Assembly (NCBI RefSeq): GCF_048544455.1
Contig: NC_133537.1
Location: 68,233,634-68,297,633 of the forward strand
Length of the DNA stretch: 64,000 bases
Origin: Silene latifolia
Taxonomy: Eukaryota; Streptophyta; Magnoliopsida; Caryophyllales; Caryophyllaceae
Direction: 5' to 3'
The translations under genes were made by a program, and so were the position numbers. Under the pieces are notes generated by a model, which saw only the letters and a program-made list of their open reading frames with translations, did no database searches and was not told where the DNA came from. Positions 10,711-22,448 of this stretch are shown piece after piece. Every line of letters starts with the position of its first letter. Positions within the stretch are counted from its first letter, which is position 1.

Positions 10711-12335
10711 ATGGCAAGAACAAAGGGAGCAACAAAAGCAAAAGCAAAGGCAAAGGCAACAAAGGCACCAAAGGCTACAACTCTCTCTCAAAGGCAAAAA
10801 GCTCTACAAATGAAGAAAGCTTTGGCAATGGTGGTATCAACACCAAGCTTGGAAGTGCAACAACCTCAACAAATTTCTATGGAAGCATCACCCTCTACTC
10901 CGGTAATTAATCAACTCTTGCATTATCCGGAGGTAACTTTCATTTCCGATTCCCATAGAAATACATTTGTCAAGTTTGCTATGAAACAAATTCAATCCAC
11001 CAAATTCATATGCCAAGATGCTTTAGAGAAGTTGGGTGTTCTTGAACAAACAAGAGTCTTTTTCAATGCCATGGGTTTAAAGAAATTGTTTGAAATGAAG
11101 GAAGTAACATACCCCTCCCTTGTCTTGGAATTCTTAAGTTCTTTAAAAGTGACAAAAGTTGAGAATAGGGAAAATATTGAGTTTCGTCTAGCTAACACTA
11201 GTAGACGCATTACCTTCCGGAATTGGGTGCAATTTTGGGTCTTAGCGATGAACATAAATTTTATAAGCAATATGGGAAGTATGATCCCGAGCCTCTTTGG
11301 GAGGCAATCTCCGGGAAGAAATTTGAAGATTTTAAAGCTTGTCGTGCTCTTTTGGTCCATCATCCGGGCATAAGAATATGGCACAAAGTTGTGGGAAATA
11401 CCATAATTGCTAGGAAAGACACCAATCATTTCACGGGACTCGATTTTATTCTCCTTGAATCAACTTTGAATATTGGAAGAATTCACACCAAGCCTTACAA
11501 TTCTTTGAGGCTATTGGTTGATAGATGGCTCCATGTAGATAGTGGGAAGAAGGGTCAAACCGTAATTGTTAATGGCGGCCTTGTCACGGTCCTAGCCAAG
11601 CACTTTGATCCTAATTTCAATAAGGATAGCAAGTACAAGGCTAAGGATGGTGGCCATCTTATTGATATGTCCACCTTGATTAACAAGTTTAAGTGGGTTG
11701 CTCACAATACCCTTGATACCAAGTATGGGTGGCTTACAAGTGAGGCTCGATCATTCACTTTACCCGCAAAGATTTGCCGTCTTAGTGTCCACCAGACCAA
11801 CTATTTACTTCCCCTATCCGAAGAAGCCGAGTACATCATTCAACAACAAAAGGGTGATCATGAAACCCCCTCCTCTTCCATTGTTATACCGCCTTACCCC
11901 TTTGTGTATGAAGAGTTCAAACCGCAAGGAGTTGAAATTGGAAAAGACTATGTAACTCTTCTTATGCAAGCCATGCACAAGCAAGCTTATGAAGACCGGA
12001 AGAATGCTTATTTGGCTCAATATCCTCCCCTCCTACATCTAGCTAGGCAAGGACTCCTTGATCCATCTTGTCCTTTGCCTAGTTGGGCGGATAAAGAAGC
12101 CTTGTTTCCGGATGCATCTAGGGACGTGGTGGAAGACAATGAGGTTGTTGGAAATGATGAGGAGATTGATGATAATATTGAGGAAGAAGCAAGTGGAGAT
12201 GAAGAAAGAGATGGTGAAGATAATGATGAGGAAGATGATGGTGAAGAAAGCAAAGAAGAAAGTGCCAAGGAAAGTGGCAATGTGACCACTTCTCATGAGG
12301 GAAGTGGTGATGATAATAGCATGATGGAAGACTAG
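10711..12335 (+). pseudogene. ATHILA ORF-1-like protein of F, one frameshift
   Basis: The ATG at 10711 opens a Lys/Ala-rich basic N-terminus (MARTKGATKAKAKAKATK). It is followed by a region resembling the ATHILA ORF-1 family of plant gypsy elements (ALEKLGVLEQTRVFFNAMG, VTYPSLVLEFLSSLK). At about 11221 the frame changes: one T appears to be missing from a T run, and the protein continues from 11223 (YDPEPLWEAISG, GIRIWHKVVGN, FTGLDFILLES) to an Asp/Glu-rich tail at 12335. It sits where Athila elements carry their extra post-pol ORF, but pol is absent. I see no transmembrane segment or signal peptide, so I do not call it an envelope protein. Its molecular function is unknown. With one extra base it would be a single product of about 540 aa. 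Confidence 0.72.
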
Positions 12336-14299
12336 CCTTGGAGACTCCTACACTCCCACGGTTTGTCTATATCTCTTTGTATTTTATTTCATTTTGATCA
12401 TTGTTGGTTTAGTCCTAGCAACATCAAAGGACTCACACCTCGGTTCCTTTGAGGTGTTCTTTACTGTTCCCACTTGTTGAAAATCCAAAATGACAATCTA
12501 GTTTCATGCATAGCATAGCATGTGCATGAACTCCCCCATGCTTTGACATTAGCAATAGTGTCTTACTTGGTTTGGGGAAGTTAATGCATACGCAACGGGA
12601 GGTAATCTAAATTATCCTCTCCGTCATAACAAAAACCATGCATCATGTAGTATAGCTTAGTGTAGAATTGTATTTAGTATAGAAATCATGCATCATTCTT
12701 GCATAATTTCCATCATTTTGGCCATTGAGGACAATGCCCATATTAGTGTGGGGATGGGAATTCTAACACTTAACTTTTATTCAAAAACCATAAAAATTGA
12801 AAAATTTCAAAAAAAATCATAAAAATTTGAAAAATTTAAAAATCCAAAAACAAGTTCATTTCCTTTGTAGTGTAGTCTTGTATATATTGTTTTGTATATA
12901 TTGTGTTTGTTCATCCTTGTTCACATTAATTGACTACGCCACATCCGAGACATGAGGATATTGAAGACCGCATGGTATGATATTTCCAATCTCCTTTTTT
13001 CCTCTTTATGTTAATGACTATGTGGCTTTATTTTGATTGATGCGGTATAACAATGTGAACTTAGGATTGCATCTAGTTTATTTGGCATATTAGTTGGTAG
13101 AATCATATGCATTAGGATGTTTATATGTTAGTTGCATCATGGCATGTAGTTTGCATGGTTAGAAAAATTTTGTGAAACCGTCTACTTTGGAAGCTTGACA
13201 AGTGTATATAGGCCCTAGTAGATGCTTTTTATTCTTAAGACTTTGCTTGTTAGAATACTTGTAAAACACCCTAGGATGTGTCATGCTAGTATCCTTTGAC
13301 CCATGGTTTAAGGCCGAGTCAAGAGTACCTTGTGGTGTGATAACTCCTTGGCTACCGTTTATTCCAAGGTGACCCTTGAAACCATGCATACTTCTATCAT
13401 TCATCCATGTTCTACCATATTTTTGTCATCAAAGGGAATGGGCACAAAAAGAAATCAAATTGAGTTCAATGAAATGAAAAATGAAAGAAAGTTTGCAAAA
13501 ATGCATCAAATGAAAAGAGGAGCAAAAATAGACTCCTAAGCTTCAAATACAAGGCACCCTCGTTACTAATTGGGGTGACTTTGAAAATGTTCAAAAGAAA
13601 TGCAAAAAGTTGTCAAGTATTGAAATGCCAAAAATCAAAAAGAAATGGCAAAAAGAAAGTGTTCTCAAAAAGTCAAATGCCAAAGAAATTTGGGGGGAAA
13701 ACAAAAATGAAAGCAAACTCCCAAAATGAAACTCAAATACTATCGATCCCTTTTCCATCATATCCATTTTTGTGCATGGTAGAGAGGGGACGACCCTTCT
13801 TCTTGTCTAGGCAAGAGGGGGAATTCCGCGATCCTCCAGTGTTTCTAACACCATAGGGAGTCTACTCTTGACAAAAGCATTTAGCGATTGAGGACAAAGG
13901 TACCCTAGCTTGACACCTTTTGGAGGTGATTTATTGGTATCCTTCTAGGCTTAGTAGTTTGAACAAATTGCATCTATGAAGGATTGTGTACCCTTGAATT
14001 GCTTCCCTTGTAGATAATTTCCGCCACTTAGATGAGGAAAGTGGCTATTCTTTTTGTAGATGCATCCATTATGTGTTTTTGTGTGTTTTAAAGTTTGGAT
14101 GTGTCGCCATTTTGGCAAGACCCACCTTGCCTTGCAAGAAGGCATCCTACCTCATGGTTGTCTTGTTGTGAGTTGAAGGGGCGGAGTGAGACCCGCTAAT
14201 CGTCTCATATCGGCTATTATTATTAGGTTAGGTTAGTATTGGTCCTAGTCTTTGTCACCTCTTTACTCGGGACGAGCAAAGGTTCGGTTTGGGGATATT
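12336..14299 (+). other. F 3' non-coding region with polypurine tracts
   Basis: I find no coding sequence. It contains GGTTTGGGGAAGTTAATG (about 12570), a TTAGTGTGGGGATGG run (about 12745), an A-rich tract of repeated AAAAATTTGAAAAATT units (12781-12850), and the terminal PPT GGTTTGGGGATATT at 14286-14299 directly before the 3' LTR. B has the same order of signals in 61600-61915. Confidence 0.7.
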
Positions 14300-16055
14300 T
14301 GATGTGACCATAATTGGCGCATATTTAGCCCCGAATTACCATTGTTTCCATGCTTTTTAGTGCCTATTTGGGTCATTTCTTATCTTTAGTTCTTTGTTTT
14401 GCATATTCTTTGAGATTTTGATCCCTTGGTAGGAAAGGAGTAAGAATCTTGCATTTTCATGGCAAAACAAGGCTAAATTGATCATATTCAATGACCAAGC
14501 ATCAAGGAGAGACAAGACTAGAAGGCCTTTGTACATAGCATAGTAGAAGAGCATTGTTGAGAAAAGGATCCTTGAGTCCCCAAGGAAATCCCCAAGGAAT
14601 TCATGGAGAAAAGGGAAGAAAAAGAAGAAGGAAAGTTCTTTGAACTACAATCCGAACGGATTGTAGAGAATCCGTCCGTCCTCGCCGATCCGAGCGCCCT
14701 CACGGGAATCCGCTCGGATTCCCATGCCCAGTCCGAGCGTCTTGTTCCTTGATCCGCTCGGATCGTCCATCCCAGATCCGGCCATCCCGACTCCCAGCCG
14801 CACGGATCACAAAGACAAAGACATGATTTCGTTCTTCAAGCTACGAAATGGAGAAGCCCTTCTCTCGGATAATCCTGGAGGCTCCTTGCTCAACTTAAAA
14901 AGTGTAATTACTAGTTTAGCCCTTAGTTAACCCTAATGCATCCTCCCTAATTTTCACTATAAATACCCCATTAGTCTAATTAGAGGAGCATGTTCTTCTT
15001 ATCAATAATTAGTGTAGTTAATATCAATCAAATCTCTCTTCAATATTGTAATCAAATATTAATCAAGTTTTAATCCAAGTTTTAGTTCTTTAATCTCTCT
15101 CTTGTTCTTACTTTATTTTAGGTAATTGAAGATTATTTGGGTTATTATTGGGAGATTGACAACCTCTCAATCTAGGATTCAAGTACTTCTATTATTCTTG
15201 CTTTATTATTGGAATCATTAGTAGGTATAATCTCTTAATCCCTTTTTAATTATTGCTAATTATTTTCATTTATTCATCATGTTTCATTATGTTAGTATGA
15301 TTGACAACCTTTCTAGCATGATCAATATGATAATGAGTGAGTAGTCTCTTAGCTAGGGTTTAATGGGTGATTAGGGAAACCAACATGGGGAATGATTCAT
15401 GCTTAAATTAATATGCTTTCATATCTTATTTGCTTGCTTGTTTTGATCTTAATACATGCACATGTTATATTTGATGAAATGCTAAGCCTATGAATCCTTG
15501 CATTTACTATCATCTTCTATCCTTTCAACTTGACTTGTAAGACATAACCCAACTCGAGTCTTGTTAGACCATGCATGTGTTAAGTAGGGAAGATTAAGTC
15601 GACTTGTAGGTGTTGTACAATCCAAGAGATTCGGCTCCGGGACCCAAACTTTCCTAGGATTGTAAGATATAACCCAACTCAATCCATCACAACAATAATT
15701 GCTTGCTTATAATTTGAGAACATGTTTGTATGATCATATCCCATGATTCCCCTATGAACCCATGACACCCTAGTGCTTTTAATCAATTGTTTACACCCTT
15801 ATTTTATTTATCTTGTTAGTTTATTTTCATTGCTATTTTAGTTTAGTAACCTTCTACATCAACCCAATTTGTGACACCCCTAGACACCACTAGTTACAAT
15901 AGAATCTTCATTTCAATACCCGTCCCTTGGGATCCGACCTTTACTTGCCTCTTTACTAATTGTAGAGTTGTTTGTGAAGTATAAATTGTGTTTTGTATCG
16001 ACCATTGACCAACGACCACATATGCTTAATTGTGAACACCAAATGGCTCCGATCA
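14300..16055 (+). repeat. 3' LTR of F (1756 bp)
   Basis: The LTR begins TGATGTGACC after the PPT and ends CCGATCA, then the TSD GCAGA. It differs from the 5' LTR mostly at CAG/CTG sites. Examples are GCTGAA versus CTTTGAA at about 14636, CCAG versus CCG at about 14686, and CAGCACAG versus CAAAGACAAAG at about 14811. Few ordinary substitutions are seen. Confidence 0.92.
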
Positions 16056-16060
16056 GCAGA

Positions 16061-16370
16061 ACACCACCATGACGCCTTGATCATTACCCTTTCTATAGGG
16101 AATTGCTTTGTTAAAAAGATATTGGTAGATACAGGAAGCTATGTGAATCTGATAATGCTGGAAACCTTGAAGAACATGGGGTTCAGCGAGAAAGACCTGG
16201 TGCACAAGGCAGTACCCTTGGTAGGCTTCAGCGGAGAAACTAAATAATCCCTTGGAGAAATAGTGATACCTACCTTTGCAGGGGGTATGAACAAAAAGGT
16301 ACGGTACTTGGTCATTGATGGTCCGTCAACTTATAACGTGATAATGGCAGGCCCTGGATCCACGAAATGA
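16061..16370 (+). pseudogene. aspartic protease of C1
   Basis: The segment around 16117-16160 encodes KKILVDTGSYVNLIML, with the DTGS active-site triad and following hydrophobics of a retropepsin. It continues KNMGFSEKDLVHKAVPLVGFSGETK to an in-frame stop at 16245-16247 (TAA; C2 has CAT there). F is inserted immediately upstream and separates the protease from gag. The homologous C2 segment is 50725-51033, where the active-site region is itself garbled at CTG/CAG positions. Confidence 0.8.
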
Positions 16371-16603
16371 AAACAGTACCATCAACGTACCATCAGAGCC
16401 TGACGTTCCCTAGACCTTGGGGGGTACAGGAGATACAGGGAGATCAAAATGTAGCTCGGGATTGCTACAAGAACGCTCTGAAACCCACTGCAGCTGGTCC
16501 AACATAGCAATTACAGAAACTGTGCGTCCAGAGGGAGTATAACGCACCTCCCCAGGAGCAACTCGACGAAGTAAACCTGAACCCACAGTTTCCAGCAAGA
16601 ACA
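16371..16603 (+). other. degraded PR-RT linker of C1
   Basis: This is pol sequence joining protease and RT. It aligns with 51020-51275 in C2, but no open frame spans it in either copy. The two copies differ at several CAG/CTG positions here (for example about 16480-16500 against 51150-51165). Confidence 0.55.
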
Positions 16604-17829
16604 GTGCTGGTGGGAGCTGATTATGCATGTAACATCCATGAGCAGATAATTGAATTTCTACGTACTAACATGGATTGTTTCGCCTGGTCCCATAGCGACA
16701 TGATTGACATAGATCCAAGTGTAATTACACACCCATTAAATGTAGACCCCAGCTTTCCTCCAGTCCAGCAGAAAAGGCGGAAATTTACTCCTGAAAGAAA
16801 CGAGGTGATAAACCAGAATGGCTCTCGAATGTTGTGGTTTTACCCAAGAAGAACAACAAGTGGAGAGTATGTGTCGATTTCACAGATCTTAACAAAGCTT
16901 GCCAAAAAGACCCGTTCCCCCTGCCGCACATTGATTCCATGGTAGACGCTACAGTAGGGCATGAGCTACTTACTTTCCTTGATGCCTGGAGTGGGTACAA
17001 CCAAATAAAAATGGACCCTGAGGATCAGGAGAAAACAACCTTCAGATCTGACAGAGTCTTTTACTGCTACAATGTGATGCCCTTTGGCCTCAAGAATGCT
17101 GGTTCCACCTATCAGAGCCTGGTGAACAGAATGTTCAAGGAGGAGATAGGGAGAACAATGGAAGTCTACATTGACGATATGATAGTCAAACTCGAGAAGG
17201 CAGAACAACACATGTCCCACCTGGAGAATACCTTCTCGATCCTCAGAAAATACCATATGGAGCTGAACCCCCTGAAATGCACTTTTGGAGTCTCCTCTGG
17301 GAAATTCCTGGGGTACTTGGTGACGCAAAGAGGGATAGAGGCCAGCACGGAGCAAATCAAAGCAGTACTTCAGTTAGAATCTCCTCAGAAGCCAAAGGAC
17401 GTACAAAGGCTCACAGGACGGGTAACAGCCCTAAACCGGTTCATATCAAGGTCCTCAGATAGGTGTCGATTTTTCTATGACATCCTGAGGAAGAGCCAGA
17501 AGTTTGAGTGGACGCAGGAGCATGAAAAGGCGTTTAGGGAGCTCAAGCAGTACCTAAGCACCCCTCCTCTTCTCTCCAAGCCAGAACAGGGAGAACCGTT
17601 GTACTTGTATCTATCGTGTGAGAGGCGACTGTAAGCACTGTACTGGTACAAGAGCACGAAGGTATGCAGAAACCAGTATACTATATAAGCAAGTCTCTGT
17701 TACAAGCAGAGACCAGGTACACATCTCTAGAAAAACTCGTTTTAGCACTTATTACTGCTTCGTACAAATTGCATCCCTATTTTGAGTCACATACAATTAT
17801 GTCGTGACCAACTACCCCCTGAGAACCAT
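16604..17829 (+). pseudogene. reverse transcriptase and start of RNase H of C1
   Basis: RT fragments occupy two frames. 16604-16815 carries the N-terminal region (MDCFAWSHSDMIDIDPSVITH, PVQQKRRKF). 16834-17634 carries the palm (KWRVCVDFTDLNKACQKDPFPLPHID, LDAWSGYNQI) and the catalytic box as [11 protein letters not shown] near 17160-17190. The frames are separated by a 52-bp deletion at 16813-16816 relative to C2, flanked by a CAG microhomology. From about 17635 the connection/RNase H region follows (KPVYYISKSLLQAETRY) and is cut by the TRIM at 17829/17830. No RT product is possible. Confidence 0.85.
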
Positions 17830-18380
17830 TGTAACACCCCAAGTTATTGAGAGTAAGGTTGTCCCACATCAGGGAATTGAGGAGGTTGTGATATGTTTAT
17901 AAGGGATTCCACCCACCACTTAGTAACAAGGCCTTGTGCTTTTGGACTTAAGTGAGGACAAGTAATGGGCCCAAAGGTACATATCCCATCTTATTGGGTT
18001 TTGTTACGACTGTGGTGGGTCGGGTTGTTATAAATGGTATCATAGCGACCTTGCGACCGTGTGGTGAGCCCGTGGTCGGGAGTACCCGAGTCACACACCT
18101 AGCGGGGGAGGATTCTGGGCTTGTGCGGTCAAGTTGGAGGCACAACGAGGACGTTGTGTTCTTTAAGTGGGGGAGATTGTAATACCCCAAGTTATTGAGA
18201 GTAAGGTTGTCCCACATCGGGGAATTGAGGAGGTTGTGATATGTTTATAAGGGATTCCACCCACCACTTAGTAACAAGGCCTTGTGCTTTTGGGCTTAAG
18301 TGAGGACAAGTAATGGGCCCAAAGGTACATATCCCATCTTATTGGGTTGTGTTACGACCGTGGTGGGTCGGGTTGTTATA
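17830..18380 (+). mobile_element. TRIM (terminal-repeat retrotransposon in miniature), 551 bp
   Basis: The element has two 203-bp direct repeats (17830-18032 and 18178-18380) with TGTAAYACC...TTGTTATA ends. The internal domain is only 145 bp and begins with TGGTATCATAGC (18035-18046), which resembles the Met-tRNA primer site, and ends with the purine tract AAGTGGGGGAGAT. The target duplication ACCAT is at 17825-17829 and 18381-18385, inside the RNase H coding sequence. The same insertion occurs in C2 (52543-53093). The short frames inside it are not genes. Confidence 0.92.
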
Positions 18381-18385
18381 ACCAT

Positions 18386-18990
18386 AATGAGGAAACCCGA
18401 ACTGTCAGGGAGAATGGTTAAGTGGTATGTCCACCTGAGTGGGTACGACCTAAAATTTGAACCCCGAACAACCATAAAGTCCCAAGCCCTAGCTGAATTT
18501 GTGTCAGACTTTAGTCCCACCCTTCAAGAACAAGCCGACAGTGAAATATTGACCCTAAGTGAGGCTAAAGGGGAGCAGGTATGGGAGTTACATGTTGATG
18601 GGCATCCAATACGAAGGGAGCAGGGGTAGGCCTGGTCCTGAAATCACCTCAGGGGGAACAGATAATACAGGCAGTACGGTGCGAGTTCAAAGCAACGAAT
18701 AACGAGGCTGAATATGAGGCCCTAATCTTAGGACTCCAATTAGCCTTAGAATTGCAAATCAGCCGCATCGAGGTGTATAGTGACTCCCAACTGATTGTAA
18801 ACCATGTAAATAACGTATACACGGACAAGGATCCTAAAATGATAGCCTACCTGGAAGTAGCGAAGGAGCTCAAACTCCGCTTTGCCTCCTTCAACATCCA
18901 GCAGATACCAAGGGATTAGAATGTTGAAGCGGATGCTCTTGCCACCCTAGGAGCAGCCTTCACTCTAGGGGTAGTGGGTACTATACCATT
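18386..18990 (+). pseudogene. end of RNase H and second (archaeal-type) RNase H of C1
   Basis: After the TRIM the RNase H continues with MRKPELSGRMVKW and SQALAEFVSDFSP. A second RNase H-like domain follows: WELHVDG near 18580, then LVLKSPQGEQIIQAV, FKATNNEAEYEALILGL, VYSDSQLIVNHV and DPKMIAYLEVAKEL. The ordered D-E-D residues are in HVDG, NEAEYEAL and YSDSQL. Tandem gypsy-type plus archaeal-type RNase H is characteristic of the Tat lineage. The domain is broken by a frame change near 18625 and by TAG at 18917 (from CAG; shared with C2). Confidence 0.8.
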
Positions 18991-20353
18991 CATACATGTC
19001 ATGAAACCTGCCATACGTCAGAATGAACAGTAGAATGCCAGTAAGGCTGCAACCACCCAGTGGACATACGAAGCAGGGATACTGTATACTGCCACACCCC
19101 AGGAAGAGTGAGATGATTGGCGTAAGCCTTACATTAGTTGCCTACGTGATGAGGTATTACCACCTGACCAAAAAGACACCAGGAGCTTCAAAATGAAATC
19201 CTCCAGATTTGTACTTATTGATGGTATCCTATTTAGGAAGTCCTTGGCAGGACCCTATCTGAGGTGCTTGAGCATACAAGAGGCACATGCAGTAATGTGT
19301 GATATCCACAGTGGTGATTGTGGAAATCACACAGGGGATAGGATCCTGTCCAACAAGACACTAAGGCAGGGTTACTTCTAGCCTACCATGAGGAAGGACG
19401 CCATATATTACGTCAAGAAATGCGAAGAATGCCAAAGGCACGCTCCTGTCAGCCACCAGCCAGCAGAACATATGCATCCGATCTTCTCGCCTTGGCCTTT
19501 TATGAAATGGGGAATGGACATTGTGGGACCATTAACCCATGCTTCTGGAAACAGGACATACATGCTAGCAATGACGGACTACTTCTCTAAATGGATAGAG
19601 GCAGAAGCTTTCCCTCAGATCCTGGAGAAGCATGTGATATCTTTCATCAAGAGGAACATAGTCAGCAGATATGGCATCCCTTCAGAAATCATATGTGACA
19701 ACGAGTCACAATTCGTATCCAACAGGACGGAAGACTACTGCGCCAGGTGGAACATCATGCTGTTTAAGTCCACTCCTAGGAATCCGCAGTCCAACGGTCA
19801 GACAGAATCCAGCAACAAGATAGTTATGAACAACCTGAAAAGAAGGCTGGAGGAGATATGAGCCAACTGGGCAGAAGAGCTCCCCTTCGTGCTGTGGTCT
19901 GATAGAACTACCCCCAAAGTGGCAACAGGTCAAACACCATTCAGTCTGGTATATGGGGCCAAGGCAGTTATTCCCTCTGAGGTGCAAGTACTGACACATC
20001 GATATGCCAATGCCACCGAAGAGAGGAACCAGGTAGAAATGGCCAGCAGCCTGGATACCATTGATGAGCTAAGGGTCAGCGCCCAAATCAGGATGACAGC
20101 CTACAAGTAGACAACTGCCAGGAGTTACAACAAAAACGTGAGGCTGAGAACGCTGCAGGTAGGGGACCTGGTACTCAGGAAGGTATTCCCAAACACCAAG
20201 AATCAGAGTTCAGGCAAATTCGCCTACAACTGGGAAGGTCCCTACCGCATAGAAGGCATCGTGGGTAATGGGGCATACAAGTTGGAGACTATGGATGGGG
20301 AAGCTGTCCCTAGATCCTGGAACATCATTCACCTTAAAAAGTATTATGTCTGA
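18991..20353 (+). pseudogene. integrase of C1
   Basis: The N-terminal zinc-binding region (about 19290-19445) shows DIHSGDCGNHTGDR and KKCEECQRHA. The core follows, with the first Asp in KWGMDIVGPL (about 19505), the second in ICDNESQFVSN (about 19690) and the Glu region near QTESSNKIV (about 19800). The C-terminal domain is at 20138-20353 (VGDLVLRKVFPNT, NWEGPYRIEGIVG, SWNIIHLKKYYV). Stops in C1 are at about 19108 (TGA), 19379 (TGG to TAG; TGG in C2), 19859 (TGA, shared with C2) and 20108 (CAG to TAG; CAG in C2). Confidence 0.85.
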
Positions 20354-21405
20354 GGTTCCAGGTGCAGGAAGTTCCACCTCCAACAGGCACATTCCAGGAC
20401 CCTTGAATCCTAGCATTCAGTACTCCAAAAACCTTAGAACATGAACTAACTTGCTAAAAGTGTCTTTGATTAAGCAGCTATCGCTTGAAGGGGAACAACC
20501 CCAGAACCCACTTACTAGAGCCACAACTCACTCTCTCATGAGGTACATACGCAAAGAACTAATCATTTTGTTTTGTACCGCCTGACTGTACCACCTGCAT
20601 TAGTCCAACAACAACATCTCTTTTGACAGCAGGAACAACTAAGTCACCAGGCAAGGTCTTTCGTTCAGTACGCACGTGCTAAGTCTCCTGAATTCAACAG
20701 GTACTACTAAGGAAATGACAACTTACAACGTATCTTTCAAATCCTTTGAGTCAAAACCCTTTTTCTTATTTTTCCCTCGGTGTCAACTTCACAGGTGTTA
20801 CAAGGAGCAAAATGTGGATGCAGCGTACTTAGTATTTCAAAAGGCCAAAATGAAACATTATTTTCTTTTAAGTTGATGTAAAACTCTGGAGGAACACACT
20901 TTGTGTCCCCAAATAATTTTAGATTTATGAAATTGCTTCCACTTTTAGGTTTATCATTGTTTTTGGATTGAATATGGATATGGTAAGTTGAATATTAAGG
21001 CAATGTCCTAGTAGGCTAACTGATGAACAAGAACTAGCAAATTACTCCTCCTGCAGGAAGTTCCCGATGTGCGCGTGGTCGAAACAGAGGGATTCGAGCA
21101 TCCTGATAGACAGAAAGCTCCCTGAACCACCATAGACACCTTAACAAGTACGAAGCCGGCACACAAACAGAAAGGACGAATAATTGCTAGCAAAACAACA
21201 GAAGGAACAAAACAAGAACTTTTATAAACACCCCTCAGCAGGGGGAATTTGAAAAATAAATATTTTTGCCCCTCCTACGAGGCAAAAACCAAAGAGTACT
21301 AAAAGGTGCCCAAAACTACCAGGCACCAAAAGTTGGATTACAATGGGCTACCACACAGGGTTCCCAACAAAACATCAACATAAAATTAAAATTTAAATGC
21401 CTAAA
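20354..21405 (+). other. C1 non-coding region between integrase and antisense ORF
   Basis: I find no gene. It aligns with 55062-56111 in C2, including GGAGGAACACACTTTGTGTCCCC (about 20890). This spacer separates the convergent pol and antisense transcription units. Confidence 0.6.
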
Positions 21406-22448
21406 CTAGGCAGCAGCAGCAGAATCCGGGGCGGCATCAGCAGGAACATATACAGGGGCGTTGGGCTCCACAATAGCCTTTCCCCCAGATAGACCTTCCC
21501 CTCCCTGAGCAACAAGGTCATCCTCCCTAACCTCCTCGACCGACACGACAGCTGGTTGTTCAGTCCTAGCACTGGTCTCTCCTTCATCACCACCCAGCAA
21601 GTTGTTGATGAGGCTGAAGTCCGACTTGATTGGATATGCAGCATTGAACAGCCGTTCCTCCTCAGCAAGGTCCCAGTTGGAGTGTTCACCCGCCTCAAAC
21701 TCCTTGATGTATTTGATCTTTGTTTCCCAGGCGGAACCAATGTAGAGTCCAAGAGAAGGTGCTTCAGCAACTCCACCTCCTTGTGAGCCTCTTCCATACG
21801 CCCTTCTGCCACCCTCCTCTCAGCATCCAGCTGCTTCTGGGCAGCTGCCTTCTCCTCAGCCAGCTTCTTCTGGGCATCTACCTTCTCACTCCTAGCCAGC
21901 GCCATATCTGCCTCCACCTTCCCCAGGTTGACGTTGAGGTTGTTCACCTCCCTCTATCAATCTGGCAACCTCCCTGCGTAGGAACATGCCGTCCTATAAA
22001 ACCTGCAAGACGAACAGTCAGCAGTACGAACAAAATAGACCAGTGAAACATAAAGGGAATTAAAAAAGGTACCTGCATGGCGCGTCCAACAGCTTCATCT
22101 AGTACAGTAGGAAGAGGGGCATTTCCCAGAGAATGAACAGCAGCAGGGAGCAGGAACTGTTCCATGTGAGGCCAAAGAGGCACCCCACTGGAGCCATACC
22201 CCTTGGAAAGGCGGATTATAGTGGAAGTATTGGGCAGAGGTGGCCTAGGAGCCACTGCAGCCAGAGGAGCAACCTCAACAGGGACAGGCGTGCTAACCGG
22301 CTCCTTTTCAGCAGGGAGCGATGACCTCTTCTTGGGAGAAGGACCGGAGGAGGCAGAAGCAACATGCTTCCTCTTTCTATCCAGCAGGGAAAAAGAGGGG
22401 AAATAGAGGAAACAAGAGTATTCCCTAGTACAGGAACACAGTTAGAAC
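21406..22448 (-). pseudogene. antisense ORF of C1, 3' portion (split by D)
   Basis: Minus-strand sequence encodes a coiled-coil stretch (21800-21945, heptad-like ARSEKVDAQKKLAEEKAAAQKQL) and an acidic tail ending at 21406 in PADAAPDSAAAA. The upstream exons of the same gene are at 40045-41176, on the other side of D. The homologue in E (34219 down to 32067) has the same order: Transposase_28-like domain, coiled coil, acidic tail. The corresponding end is present in C2 at 56112-56343. Frames change between 21600 and 21800, so it is broken or spliced here. Confidence 0.72.

Larger units (their letters stand above)
4979..16055 (+). mobile_element. F: young non-autonomous Athila-like retrotransposon (11.08 kb)
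   Basis: F is complete: LTRs at 4979-6732 and 14300-16055, PBS at 6737, gag-protease ORF, a second ORF (10711-12335), PPT before 14300, and a 5-bp target duplication GCAGA at 4974-4978 and 16056-16060. The empty site is visible in C2 near 50718-50735, where the flanking C sequence is continuous. There is no reverse transcriptase, RNase H or integrase, so mobilisation must have used another element's enzymes. The LTRs differ at only a handful of positions, most of them CAG/CTG changes, so F is one of the most recent insertions here. Confidence 0.93.

Noticed and set aside
10711..12335. Envelope gene of F
   Set aside because: The position fits, but I see no signal peptide or transmembrane segment, and the sequence resembles ATHILA ORF-1.
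17952..18629. Repeated frames starting MRTSNGPKGTYPI
   Set aside because: These are translations of the TRIM terminal repeats running into RNase H, not genes.
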